From assembly GCA_003290165.1 (NCBI GenBank), contig QNQO01000827.1, positions 124,001-188,000 of the forward strand: a DNA stretch of 64,000 nucleotides, written 5' to 3'. The position numbers and the translations under genes are program-made. Under the pieces are notes generated by a model that saw only the letters and a program-made list of their open reading frames with translations, was not told the DNA's origin and ran no database searches. Position 1 is the stretch's first letter; each line of letters begins with the position of its first letter. This stretch comes from Berberis thunbergii. Taxonomy: Eukaryota; Streptophyta; Magnoliopsida; Ranunculales; Berberidaceae. Of this stretch, positions 36,601 to 49,400 are shown in pieces.

Positions 36601-36930
36601 TTCTATTCCACACACTTGAGATATTTTTTAAGTTTCTTCAGCTTGCATCGCTAAACAAACCCTGGTTGCCCAGTACAAGTAATCAATTTACAAGAGTCAT
36701 CTACCACTTTCGGATTGGTTTGAGCAAACCGAATGAAATCGGTTCGGAGCTCAAAACCGAACCGAACTAACATTGCCCACCCCTAGGTCTTGGCACACCT
36801 CTTTATATTTTTATATAATATTGGTGTTAGCCCTCAAGAAAGTGGTGGTGCCCCATAAAAGAAGATCAGGAGTCCCGAGAGTTACGGCGGGAAGATATTT
36901 CGAAATCCCCAAGTTAGAATTTTAAAGTGC

Positions 36931-36957
36931 GAGAGAGAGAGAGAGAGAGAGAGAGAG
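36931..36957. repeat. (GA)n tract at the KIN-6 promoter/leader
   Basis: About 13 GA units. GA/CT tracts are common near plant transcription starts, and this one lies about 200 bp upstream of the probable first splice donor of the KIN-6 gene. Confidence 0.9.
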
Positions 36958-37451
36958 CTCAGTGAACAGTGATTCTCTCCCGTTGATTTCTTCCTTCCAT
37001 CTCCGTCTGACGAGTCGTCTTCATCGTCGTGTCTTGCAGTGAAGTGAGTGAGCGACTGAGAGTTCAATTTCTTTATCAAACAAAGCAAGCGCAGAGGCCG
37101 CGAAGGTTAGTTGAGAAGTTAGGGTTTTACTGCCCCTCCCAACAAATCTCTGCCAAAGGTATGTTTTCTCTAATGTCGTCTGTCATTTTCTTAGTTATGA
37201 TTCTACAAGAAATCGGAATCTTCCTTGCTATGCAAAATTGATTGACTAGTTCACTAAACTAGGGTTGTCTCGCATTCTTGAACATGGAAATAATGGAATA
37301 GTATGCAATGGAAGCAAGGGTTTTAAGTTGCACTTGCCTCTTGTGTTTTCTGTACAATTGATACAATTTATTTGAATGCTCATTATCATTGTTTCCTTAT
37401 CGTCGTGTCTATTGCTTGCTGCAGACAGACTAACAGACTACATTCGAAAAA

Positions 37452-37475
37452 ATGACAAGTCAATCAATCAATTGA
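37452..37475 (+). promoter_or_regulatory. Seven-codon upstream ORF overlapping the KIN-6 start
   Basis: ATG at 37452 opens MTSQSIN and stops with TGA at 37473-37475. The stop shares its A with the main ATG at 37475 (TGATG). Such an overlap allows termination-reinitiation. It exists only if the mRNA includes this stretch, which follows the probable acceptor at 37424. Confidence 0.6.
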
Positions 37476-40400
37476 TGGAGTTCAAGAGCCCCCCTCCATG
37501 TCCTAATACTGTAACTGTTAGGAGAAACCCTCCGAGAAGAGCTAAGAACACACCTGCTACAATTCCCAACACCAACTTGGTATCAACAACAACAACAACA
37601 TTTCAATCTCACGTTGTTCAACATAATGACATTACCAAATTTCCCCTTGATGAAATCCTACAGTGCGAGGTTACCCACAATCCCAATCCGATCGAATCAT
37701 CTTCTCTCTTGAAACCACCTCCTTCTTCTTTGTCACCAGAAAATCCTTCTGAAAATCTTAGGGTCTTCCTTCGAGTAAGACCCATTTCTCCAAATCTTAC
37801 TTCCAGAAAGAAGGCTGATGGACTATCTAACATTCGGACAAAGTCCAAGGGTGTGGGTATTCCAAAACGAGAAGCAAAGACAAAAATTACAACAACCTCA
37901 ACTACTGACCAAGTCTGTTTATCCATTAACGATGGTTCAAGATCGGTCACACTTTCTCCCCCACTAGCCATGCAGGATTCCAAGCGCCTAAAGACTGAAG
38001 TTTATGATGGCTTTACCCATGTTTTCCAGCCGGAATCAATTCAGGTATACATTTATTTTTGGTTTTCATCAATTATATTACTTTACTTGTTCTCCATTTA
38101 TGTAACCAAGCAGTATACTGTAACAATATTATTTATCTGTTGTCTTTGTAGAGAGAAGTTTATGAAAAAATTATGGAACCCCTTGTGTCAGACTTCATTA
38201 AGGGAAAGAGTGGAATGGTTGCAGCTATGGGACCTACTGGTTCCGGAAAGACGCACACAATATTTGGAAGCCCCCGTGAACCTGGCTTGGTACCTCTGGC
38301 TATTAGAAAGATGTTCAGTCATACAGACAGTGATGGCTTGTCTGAGCAAAAAAGGTAATAGTTATAGTTGATATGGTTGCACAGTGCACACGCCATCGTT
38401 CTTGTTACTCACTTGTAGGCATTACGCTTTTTCTTCATGATTTACTTATCTTTGATTTTTGAACTTCACAGGAAATTTTTTATTTCAATGTTTGAAATAC
38501 ACTCTGAAAGGGGGAAGGGGGAAAAGATCCTCGATTTGTCATCAGATGGAACTGATGTTATCTTGCAACAATCAATTATAAAAGGCCTCCAAGAGGTAAC
38601 TCCCTAAGTTTTTCTTTATCATGCAACATAAGAGGCAACTAATTGTTTGTGTTTCTGAAAATTATATCTTACCTTAATCTGATATTGTTGTTAAACTCGA
38701 TTGTAAGTGATTTTATTTTCAGGTCATGGTGTCAAGTGTTGTTGAGGCTGAAGCTGTCATAGCACGTGGATTATTGAAGCGGGCCACAGCTATGACCAAT
38801 TCAAATAGTCAGTCAAGGTGCACAAAACCTGGAACATTGGTCAACTTGATTGACATGTCAATGACTAATTTGCTTAAATTTCCTTGTCTATAAATTATAT
38901 AAGATACATTGTGATGTATGAAGAAGCTTATTGTGTTATCATCATTTTTTTGTGGCACAATATATCGAGTGGTGGGGTTTATGCTTATGGAGCTTCTTAG
39001 ATGTTTTTGCTTGTGCTGGTAGAATTTTCAAACGCTAAAGTAAACTTGTTGTAGTTTGAGCATCAAAATAATCCATTTTATAGTCAAACTTGATGGAGCC
39101 TATACTTGGGGAGGCCATAGAATTCCAAACTTTACATGCTCTGATACCATTTTTGATGTAAATCATAGCATAAAAAAATCCAATTAAATAAACTAAGCAA
39201 AAATATTATTAGCTGAACTGGGTTTTCAAACTTAAACCATTATAACACTTTACTAGTGAAGCAACAACTGGAGTCCAGCTTTGCGGCCCTACTTGGGTAC
39301 CAAGAAAAACATAAAGGAAACCATTAAAACAATTCTTAGCTAGAAGACACCAAAAGAAAGTTGCTGCTATTTAAGTCGTGGTGACCTCCAGACTTGTGCG
39401 CATGTTTACATATGATATGATGCATCATACACAGTACCACACAGGCCATCCTTGTTGAGAGAAAAGGCTGTTCCCCAAAATATGTATAGCCTTCTATAGT
39501 TATTTTACTGACTTCTTTAGTTTGTAACTTTTCACATGTTTGCAGTCGCTCTCAATGCATCATCAATTTCCGTGGTGCTTCTGAAGTAATTGATCGTGAA
39601 TTAGATGTTCTTCCAAACAATCCTGTCTTGAGTATTGTGGATCTTGCTGGAGCTGAAAGAGAAAAGAAAACAGGGAATCAGGTTTTTGTACATTATCATA
39701 TCTTCTTTGTCTCAGTTAATATTCTTCATGAGAAAAAAAATGGCCTTCTGGTGATGACATTTGATGCTTGAGAAATTCTGGCAAGTGGGAAGTGTGCTAT
39801 TCACTGTGTATTCTAGGATGAACTCAGCAGAAAAACAAGTTCATTTTATGGATTCGTTTGAATTCTTAATTTCTGATTGACCCTTCACTGCACCTTGAGA
39901 GTTTATGATCCACCACAGAGATTTATGATTTTTGTGAGGTGCTGGAGAGTTTTCTGAGTATATATAAAATTTAACTTGTTAGATGATTGGAGTTTCAACA
40001 TTTAAGACCGAGGTTTAGTGGTTTTGCCTTAAAATTACTTCTGGACGAACCGTTGCCATTTATTGTATGTCATTATTGTGACTAAAGGTTACTTCTGTGT
40101 GGTTTACTTTAGTGCTTCAGACTCTCTCATGTTTCTTTGTATCTAGGATAATATTGTTGACATGTCAAATACCATCTGCAGGGTACAAGGTTGATGGAAA
40201 GCAACTTCATCAACAACACGTCAATGGTATTTGGTTTGTGCCTAAGAGTACGTGCTTTTTCCTTAATTATAAATGTGTTTCTTTCTATGCAATTTCACAA
40301 CCACCCATTCCACGCGTAAACATAATCCTTAGTTATTCTTTGGTGGGTTGTCATGAAATATGGTTAATAACATTCATACTACTACACTCCTATTTCAGTC

Positions 40401-43400
40401 ATTGCTAGAGCATCAGAAGAACCCAAAGAAGCCCTTGCAGAAGCACTTCCAGAGCTCTTTGGTAAGCCTTTGACCTTCATTTGGTTTGCATTTTCACGTT
40501 GTATTTATCTACCTTGAACAACCGTTAGTGATTGCATGGAGACTATGGGCCCTTTCAGGTGTTAAGCAATTTTCAACTCCTATTCAGAATATTTTCGTAT
40601 TTCTTCTTTTCTTTTATATTATGGCTCTGAGTGGAACTTGGTATTTGTTTTCTTGTGACAGTTGACCAGATATTTGAGGGAACATTTAGAAGGCAAGAAG
40701 AGGATGACTTTGGTGCGTTTTTTCAATAACACCAATTTAGTTTCCACTTCGTATGTCCATGTTCTGATTGAGCTACATTCATTTGGTTCAAAATCTTCCC
40801 TTGTTTTACTTTTACGTACAAGCTTTGTTCCCAAAAACTGAGAGAAAATTTCAATTTTAAGATTGTCATCAATTTGAAGTTAATCAGGGACATCATTAAA
40901 TTTTTTGAAGAGATAAACATTTATCTCGTTATTCCTTGATTAAATTACTTATTCTGCCACAATGATGGTTTTGGGAAAAAGACAGAGATGTTCATATTTA
41001 TCAATAGACAGATAAGTAATAGTGGAGATTCATTTTTTTTTTTTTGGAAAGCGAGTTGGGTTTTAAGGACCCCAAAACCTTCATATAAATGAAAAAAAAA
41101 AAAAAACAGAAACAAACTCTCGCAAGAAAGTGAATTCTAGTGAGAGTGAACATGGTTACTAGGCCTATAAAAATCTTCAACTAGCATCGGCCAAAGAAGA
41201 AACTTCTTGTTTTTTTACTCCTTTCTCCTTTGTTAAGGAGGAAAGGATTCAACCTTTGTATTTTTTGTTTGCTTTCTTAGCCCTAGAGAATCTTCGAGGG
41301 CAGAGACTAAAATCTTTAGTGCAAGATTTTGAAAACAAATCTCTTGCAACCTCTTCACTAGAAGGATCTTGCTCATGTTCCTCGTTACTACTTTTCTCAT
41401 TTGTTGTAGTGTTCTCTTTGTCCTGAGTCGGTGTGTGTTCACTTGCCTCCACATTAGCACTACGCTCGAGCATTGGGTTGTTAAGAAGCAATGATTGTGT
41501 ACTCTGCGTTATGGCATCACTCTGGTCATCATTTATGTTATGCCCTGCCTCATTGGTGGCCTCTATAATGGTGACATTCCCTGCTTTTCCTGTGATAGGC
41601 CTTGTACTCCCCTCTAAACTAGGTTGAGTCTTCGACTTGAATGTATGTTTACCCTTGGCGATCGTCCAACCATCGGAGTTTTGTCTTTCTAGTGGTTGGG
41701 TCCTATTCGTAGCTTGCCATACCATATGGCCTGGAGTATTAATTTCTTTGCTCTTTGAACACTGCTGTTTTGTATGGCTAAAAAATGCACAAGAATTGCA
41801 TTTTACAGGAATCCATGCATACTCAACTTCAACTATTTTTTTTCTAATCTCCATTGATAACCACCTGGATGTCTTTGGGTAATTGGTTGTTTACATCCAC
41901 CTCCACACACACCCTTGCATACACTAATCTTGTCCTTTCTTCAGTAGCTTTGTCAAACATGATAGGCACTCCAATAAAACTAGCAATCCTTTGAATACTC
42001 TCTGGATTCCATAGGAATAAAGGGATTTTCTTCAGTGTAACCCAAATAGGTATCGAGGTAAGCACCTCGGCATCCTCGTCCATAGAGGGAGACCAGGCCC
42101 TGAGGATGAACAACCTGCTTGCAATATGCAGAGGTCCCATTTCCAATACATTACTTTTATCTTCTTCCTTCTTGAATTTGAATACAAAATTCTTATCTCC
42201 ATGTATGCTCATCTAAAATTCTCGAATTCCCCACGTCCTTATCAACCACTTTGACATAACCATATGCCAAACGCTTGCCCACAAAGCTGCCAATAACCAA
42301 CCTATCACATTCTATAAAATGGTATTTGTATGTTTGGGTTTGAGATTCACTCTCTCATCCAATGGCATGGTCTTTCAATTGGTAGTGTGTAAACATTTTT
42401 TTTTCTCAATGTTAGGATTCATTATTGACTTCTTCGTATCTTTGAGTTCTCATAAGCTTAAAGGGTGCTCTTCTTGGGTTCCATGATCCGACATGGCTAT
42501 TGACATTGTCCCTCATCAAGTAAATGGGTATTGCAAGAACGGTCATGACTTCAGCATGAGGGAACTACTAGTCTTCTAGTCCTGTATTATTTCTACCATG
42601 TTTTTTAGTATTATATAGACATAAAAATTCAAAACATTTTTTGTCAGTGGGTTTATTTTACTTAGGGGTTTCTAACTACAGACAATATATTAAGTTGGAT
42701 GTGAACAGCATCTACGACCTTATCTGTTTCATGGAAAATTGACGTCTCATGTTTTTTTTATGTATTTTTTAAATGTCGACAATGTTAATTATTTGATTTT
42801 GCAGATTTTAACTGTAAAACCAGGGGGTGATGATTATCTGGATACTTCATTTTTGCTCAGACAAGCTTCACCATACATGAAAATAAAGTAAGTCATCAAG
42901 TTCTCCTGGTCATTCGTTTACTGTTGATTGAGTAATTTCCGGTACGCTGGTCATTGCCAATATTTGTATAGTGCATTGATTATCAAAGCTGCAGTTTTTC
43001 TCACATTAGTTCGTTGAATATCTCCTTGTGTATAATTGTTTTCTAAAATTGATGTTTTATTTTTAACTAACTTGACAATCTTTTTAGTTGTTTTCACAAC
43101 CATTCAAGGTATACTAATCTGTTCTTCTAGGAACAAGAGGAGATAAAGTAAATTTTACATAAGCACAATATTAAATAAAAGGAATATATTTATATAGTTG
43201 GCTCGTGGTCACCTTCTTTTGCTCCTGGCTGGGATGATGGGATCAATAGGCTAACTTTCACATCACAAAACCTTTTCAGTTGATTATTAAAATATCAATA
43301 ATCATTATTGTTATAATAATTAGAAACATCATTGTTATTAGATTAAAATGATCATGTTATTGTTGTTGTCATTTTATTATTAAATCTATCAACTAGTTCA

Positions 43401-46400
43401 TGTTCCAAATGATGCAAAAGATTTCATGTGGCGAGCTAAGAGAATATGCTTGTTCAATACACATTAAAAAAAAATTTTTCTCAAGTTTTTTGGTACCAAT
43501 AACAAAACCTAATATAGTTTAATATTCTATTCTTAGATGGATGTGATTGGAGTTGCTATTCTTTTGCAAGTGTAAATCCAATTTTTGCACTTGAGTCGAG
43601 TATTATCTAGCTTGCTAGCTGGGTAGGTAGTTAGCTAATTAAGTGAAATTGCTTGCTTAATACTAGGGCTAGGCATTTCAGACCAAAAAATTAGAATGAA
43701 TTAAGAACCGGCTCTATCAGGTCGTTTTTAATAATATTTTAATCTTCGATCTGGTCTTCAGTTCCGGTTTTCGAAACCCGATGGGTACTCGGTCCGGCCC
43801 GAGTATTTTAAAAATAAAAATTTGCCAACTTTCTCTAGTTTTCATTCACAAAATCATAATTTCCTTCTCCCCCTTCCTCTCTGCCTAATCCTATGTGGGA
43901 ACTCCTCTCCCACACCACCATCACTCAAATCCTAGGCCAACCACCACCACCCCATCACAAATGAGGAAGATCACAAGCCATCGCTTCGATTCACTCATAA
44001 AAGAAGATGAAACGAATGTTGTTGTTGGTGAATCTCATGTCATCAAGTGGTAGGAAGGTGAGGAGTCTATGGCATGAAGTGGTGAATGGAGGAGTCGAGG
44101 AGGTATTTGGCGAAATCAACGGCCATGGCTTGCTTGTTCGATACAATTCTCTGATAGTCTCTGTGTTTAAGTTGAGTAGCTAGTGACGAAGTAGAGAGAT
44201 TTGTTGATGGGAGTTGAGTAGCTAGTGGTGAAGTAGAGAGATTTGTTGATGGGGAAGAATAGAGAGGTTTGAGTAGGGCTGGGCTGAAAAGACCAAGTAA
44301 ACGAAATTCGGCAAAAAAAAAATAAAAAATATTAGGCTATCAAAACTATGGGACCTGCCCGGCCAGGCCCGAAATGTCAGTTAATCAGAACCCTGGTTAA
44401 TCGGCTTCACCTGGTCGGGGCTCGGTCCCTGAAAATCCAATTTTTAAAAACCCGATCCAGTTCTCGATCCTGGCTATTCGGGCTGTAATCGGACTGGCCC
44501 CAGCCCAGCCCTACTTAATACTCTCTATGCAACTGGCTGACATGTGTTTCTTACTCTGTCAGTCTGGGACTTCTTGTATGGTGATCTTTTATTCATAGGT
44601 TTGTGCTATAAATCATTTTCCTTGCTAGTTTGGTGGTTGGTTGGTTTGCTTATTCTGTTCTAGTTCGAGTTGTATCTTGTGCATATCAATCTTAAAAAGA
44701 TTGTCATTGTTACATATTTGCTTCTTTATTTTGTATTGCATTTCTTCCCTAACTAGTCTGTTTATTTTAGGTTTAGCACTGTTGAAGAGCCTTACCAAAA
44801 GAGACAAATGAGCAAACTGTCTCAAGGTCAACAACTTAAAAGAAGAAAGTTAATTGCGACGGATAATCATATGGTATGCACTATCCCTTTCTGTATACTA
44901 CTTGTAATGTGTTTAGTGCGCATAGTTGTTTTCAAAATTTCTTGTGGCTCAACATTTTCAGAATATTTTTCTCTTCAAAGTGCATGGAAACATGACCACT
45001 TATAACAGATGGCACTTCGTAACTTTAGTTGTTTCCTAGTTTTTTGGGAGTTCAGACATAACTTTAGTGGTTCCTATTTTGTTTTTTTTTCTTAATAGAA
45101 ATTATTGACCATGCCAACGTGCTTATTTGCTTTTGCTACTCGTGTAGTTTTTCTGTCCACCATACAATAATGATAACTCTTAATTCATTTCACAAAAAAG
45201 AATTTTAATGTTAGGAACACTAGTTTACTCAAATTATTATTCACATGTTTAATTGCTAATGGCCATGTGCACCGTCACTAGTGCATGTAAGTTATAACCT
45301 CTAGAATGCTATATTGTTGGGGTCGTTACCATACTGTAGCCGTCGGACCAATTTTCAGAAAAGTCCCTATATATGGTTGTTGCCATGCCTCGCCTCCTCT
45401 ATATGGCGCCTTTGATCAGCTTTACCATCTTGAAGTGCTACGACGCTTTGCCCTAGTTGAGGTGCTTGAGCGCCAATTTAAGAGTTTTATTTTAAAAATT
45501 TTATACTTTTTGTCAATTAATCATGTGATTAATGAACTTATGTAATAATTACTTTTATTTATATTAACTACTTCTTCACCTTATACTTGGGCCCTGCATG
45601 GTTAGCTCCCTTTGCATCTCTAACTTTGTGTGAAAAGAAAAATGAAAGCGAAAAGAAGAATAATACTCAAATGAGTAATTGGGGAACTCTTTAAGGCCAA
45701 AACAATCAGGTCGAGTAAGTCGGTTCTGAGGACAACCAAATAAGGAATTTGAAAAAAAATATGGAAGAAAAATACCAAAACGGGGAAGTCATAAAGACAA
45801 AAAGAGGCTGGATGGCACGGTTGAGTAACTCGGCCCGAGCACAAGCCTAGGACTAATTTGAAACTCGCCTTGCTCTAGGGCTGATTTACGAGTTCTTATT
45901 GAGCTAACCACTCAATTATAAGGAAATATATTGTCCATGTTTGGATTTAAGAATCAGATAACTGGGATCAGAAGTCGAATTAAGGGGGTAAGACCTGGGT
46001 TTATAGGGAAATCTTACGTCTCGAAACGTGGACTATTTAAATGACTCACACCACACCATTTAAAAGCCATGTAACAGCACAGATATGGGTATTGACATCT
46101 GACGTGGATACAAAGTGTCAGACACGTTGGCTAGAAAACACAATACGATATATATACTTGGGGTCACGCTTGTATATTATACTAATATTTACTTTTCATT
46201 TCAACAATAAGTTTTGAATTATTAGTCACATCTATTCACTTGTAGGTCAATATTGCTAGTCATGTACTAGTAACTTGCCATAATATGTTTGTAACATTAT
46301 TACAGAATTTAAACTTTTCAAAGATATGTTAAAAAAAAAAAGTTGAAGATGCTGAGCATGAAGTGTCCGATGGGAGTATTTGTGAGTGTGTACACTTTTT

Positions 46401-49400
46401 TTTTTTTTTTGTAGAAATAGAGTGTCGTTACATAGTTTAAAAACTTTGATACTGTCAATTCAAGGGGTATCTGCATTCTTTTGTACCAGTGTCATTTGTG
46501 ACTAGAATTCTCAACTAATAAGCTGTTTTTATATTTCATAAATATAGGCCTTTTATCAACTTGTATTCTCATGAGGTTATGTCCCCATTTATCTTACGGA
46601 TGCATGTTTCTGCAATGTTAAATTTGGTTTGACTCCTCTTCCATCGGAATCAAGCATCTAAAGTGGGTAAATGGTATAAGGGAAGGAGTTATAATAAATG
46701 GCTAACTACTTTGAAATGACAATCCTGATTGCCGGAAATGAGCCCAGGTAACCATAATGGTGGAATGTTGGTTATACAGATGAACATGCAAAAAATGGCC
46801 AACTATCCCTTTGAGTTTTAGCAGATTAGATTAGGTTCTGGATTCTGTAGACTGTACCCTGAAACATAATTTTGTAACCTATTTTGATTGTATTTTTTTT
46901 TTCCTTTCAGATTGGTGAAGGTAAGAAAATTAGAGATGGACATCCAATTGTAGAAAAAGGTGTGATAAAATAAAAAATAGCCCTTCTTTTTCTTACATCT
47001 CGTTTACTCACATATCAATATTGTAACCTTTCCTTTATAGAAGCTCTAAAAAAGATCGTGAGATGTAATGGTGTTTGTTTTGAGCAGAAATGATTACAGA
47101 ATCACTCCAACAGCTCAATCATGTCAGTTCTCCAATGTCATCCCCAAGACTTGTTGAGGTGGAAGTGAATGAGAACTTACAGCTGGAGGAGTACTCTCAT
47201 CTTCTAGCAAGGATGAAAAGGAAGGACCAAGTGCTACAAAACTTTTCTAAGGCTTTATGGAATGTTTTAAAGCAATACAAGAAAAAACTAGAGGTAAGGG
47301 TTCTAACTTCTAAAACATATTCTTTCACCTTTACAACTTGTTGATAAAGTTGCTGGCATAAGATCTTTATCATGTAGATAATGTTACAGTGCAAAATCAT
47401 TGTAATAGTGTAATGGCTTGATGTCATATCATCTTATTTTGTTGTTTTTCGTGACAGGAGTCTGAGAATGAAGTTTGTAGTCTTAAGGGAATCCTTGAAG
47501 ACAAAGATGTTCAATATGCAAAGTTGGAAAAAGAACTAGTAGATCTAAAGGCACACTCTTCTTATTGCACCCAACATTCAATAGAGGTAACCTGGGGACT
47601 ACTAGATGATAATGTGAGACTACAACTAATAAAGTGAACCAGAAAACAGTTCAGAGATGATCACCAAGAATCTGGTTCCACTTGTGGCTTTTGATGGTTC
47701 AAGTGTTTTCCATTTTTTTATTTTAATTATTGCAATCATTTTTTGTTTGTCCTCCTTCACATTTGGTTGATGGTGGGGATAAAGGTCTCGTTCCAAGATA
47801 AAAAATCCTGTCTTCTGCTCTATAATTTATGATGGTGGTGTTCTAACTGTTTTTAAGGACTAAGTCACGACGACTGAGAAAGGCAGGGTGCGTGGGTGGG
47901 AGTAAGGGGATAAATTTTTTTTTGGCAGAGATGGAGTAGCAACAAAAGTTTATAATGTATACAGAGCACTGCCATGTATGCATGACATGTCTGCCTCTCA
48001 TACGTCTCCACATTTTTTTCATATTGGTATATTACACTGTTAGACTTGTGTCTTTTAGAGGGAAAGACCAATGTTTAGAGTCACGGGGTGCATCTTGTTT
48101 TTTTCTTTCAAAATGGACTTGCAGTTGATAAATGCATAGTTCTATCTCCTAGAGGAATACATCTGCCATCTGGTAGGCTGGGGTGCCTCTAGCTCTTGTT
48201 TCTCGTATCTCCATTCCAGGTGGACCCCCAATTAAAAACATATGAATATTTATTTTCCTTTCTACTTCAAACTACCTAAGACTTTAAGCCTTTTCTATCT
48301 CAAACTGCAATGCCTTCTCTTCATAAGAGAAAGTCAAATTATCTTCAAATTCCCTAATTTTGATAAAATAAGTCTGGCTTCTCCCAAACAATTTATTTTC
48401 TTCCTTGTACAGTAGACACTGAGAATAATTTGCTCAATCAAAAGTAAATTTGGTTAGTTTACAATTGTTTGATTAGCATCTGGGTAAATTATTTGGTTAG
48501 TTTACACTGAGAATATTACTTTGATTGGTTTGACCTTTGTAAGTTTGTTGCATCTGGGTGCTTTTTGGCTCCATGGTAATTGTCTCTAGTTTATTATTTG
48601 TTTCGTCATTTTATGAGGACACGATTTTGGTAAACTAGCAACCTTTTCCTCCAGTCAGATGAGTAATTCAAAATTTCAAATGTATTGGTTCAATTTTGGG
48701 CTCGTCTATTAAAGGCCTCAAACAGCAGAACTATCGTTTAGAAGAGTTTCGTTTGAATTTCAGAAGTAGAGGCAGAGATGTCAGTGTTTAAGATATTTTG
48801 ATTATTTCATTATGTAGTTTACCTCGAGTTGATGCACTATGATCTTGTTTATAAATCAGAGCTTGGAGAGTGTATCTGAAATGAAAGGTGATCCCAGATG
48901 TTTAAATGAGGAAATCAAGGAAAGCATTCCTAGTGCTGATATAACAGGTACTGCTTGAACTTGATGAAAAGTCTGTATTTCTTTTTTGTTCTTTTATATT
49001 TGGGTCTAACGCATTTATCTATGCCAAGTATTGATATACTTAGTTGATACTGTATGATGCTTGTATAGCCAGTATAGGGGGAACCTTGAGGCCTTCAGAA
49101 TCAGTAGCTACCTGTTCTCAACGTCAACAATTGGTTCTCATTGCGGATGAAAATTATTCGCTAGTGGCACGGAGTAGTCTTCACAGTGAAGATAAAATGG
49201 TTTGTTCCCACTGAAACACATTTTAGTTTTTGGTGAAGATAAATTAGTTCAACTGTATCTCTCTACTAGCTATTCAATCATACTGCTCTCGACATTCTTT
49301 CATCTTTTCCATTTGATAAATGGGACAGAACACATTTCTATATATTAAGAGTTTGCACTGGCAAACAAAACAAAATAAGTGACATTATTATGCTGGATCT

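Larger units (their letters stand above)
34275..36785. mobile_element. hAT-type element (2.5 kb) carrying LINE fragments
   Basis: The ends are TAGAGGTGGGCA and TGCCCACCCCTA. The flanking 8-bp duplication GGTCTTGG is perfect (34267-34274 and 36786-36793). Both ends are packed with ACCGAACCG/CGGTTCGGT words, typical of hAT subterminal transposase sites. No transposase gene is present, so it is non-autonomous. A second hAT is nested at 34888-35968. The rest of the interior reads as antisense LINE ORF2. Its 3' end is about 145 bp upstream of the (GA)n tract that begins the probable KIN-6 leader. Confidence 0.92.

Noticed and set aside
37376..37474. Earlier KIN-6 start at 37376 in the same frame
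   Set aside because: That stretch (MLIIIVSLSSCLLLA) lies in a probable 5' UTR intron ending GCAG at 37424; the ATG at 37475 gives a kinesin-like N-terminus.
45280..46160. KIN-6 intron 10 stretch suspected of being a further transposon
   Set aside because: GC content shifts and TAGGGCTG-like words appear, but no paired ends or target duplication could be found.
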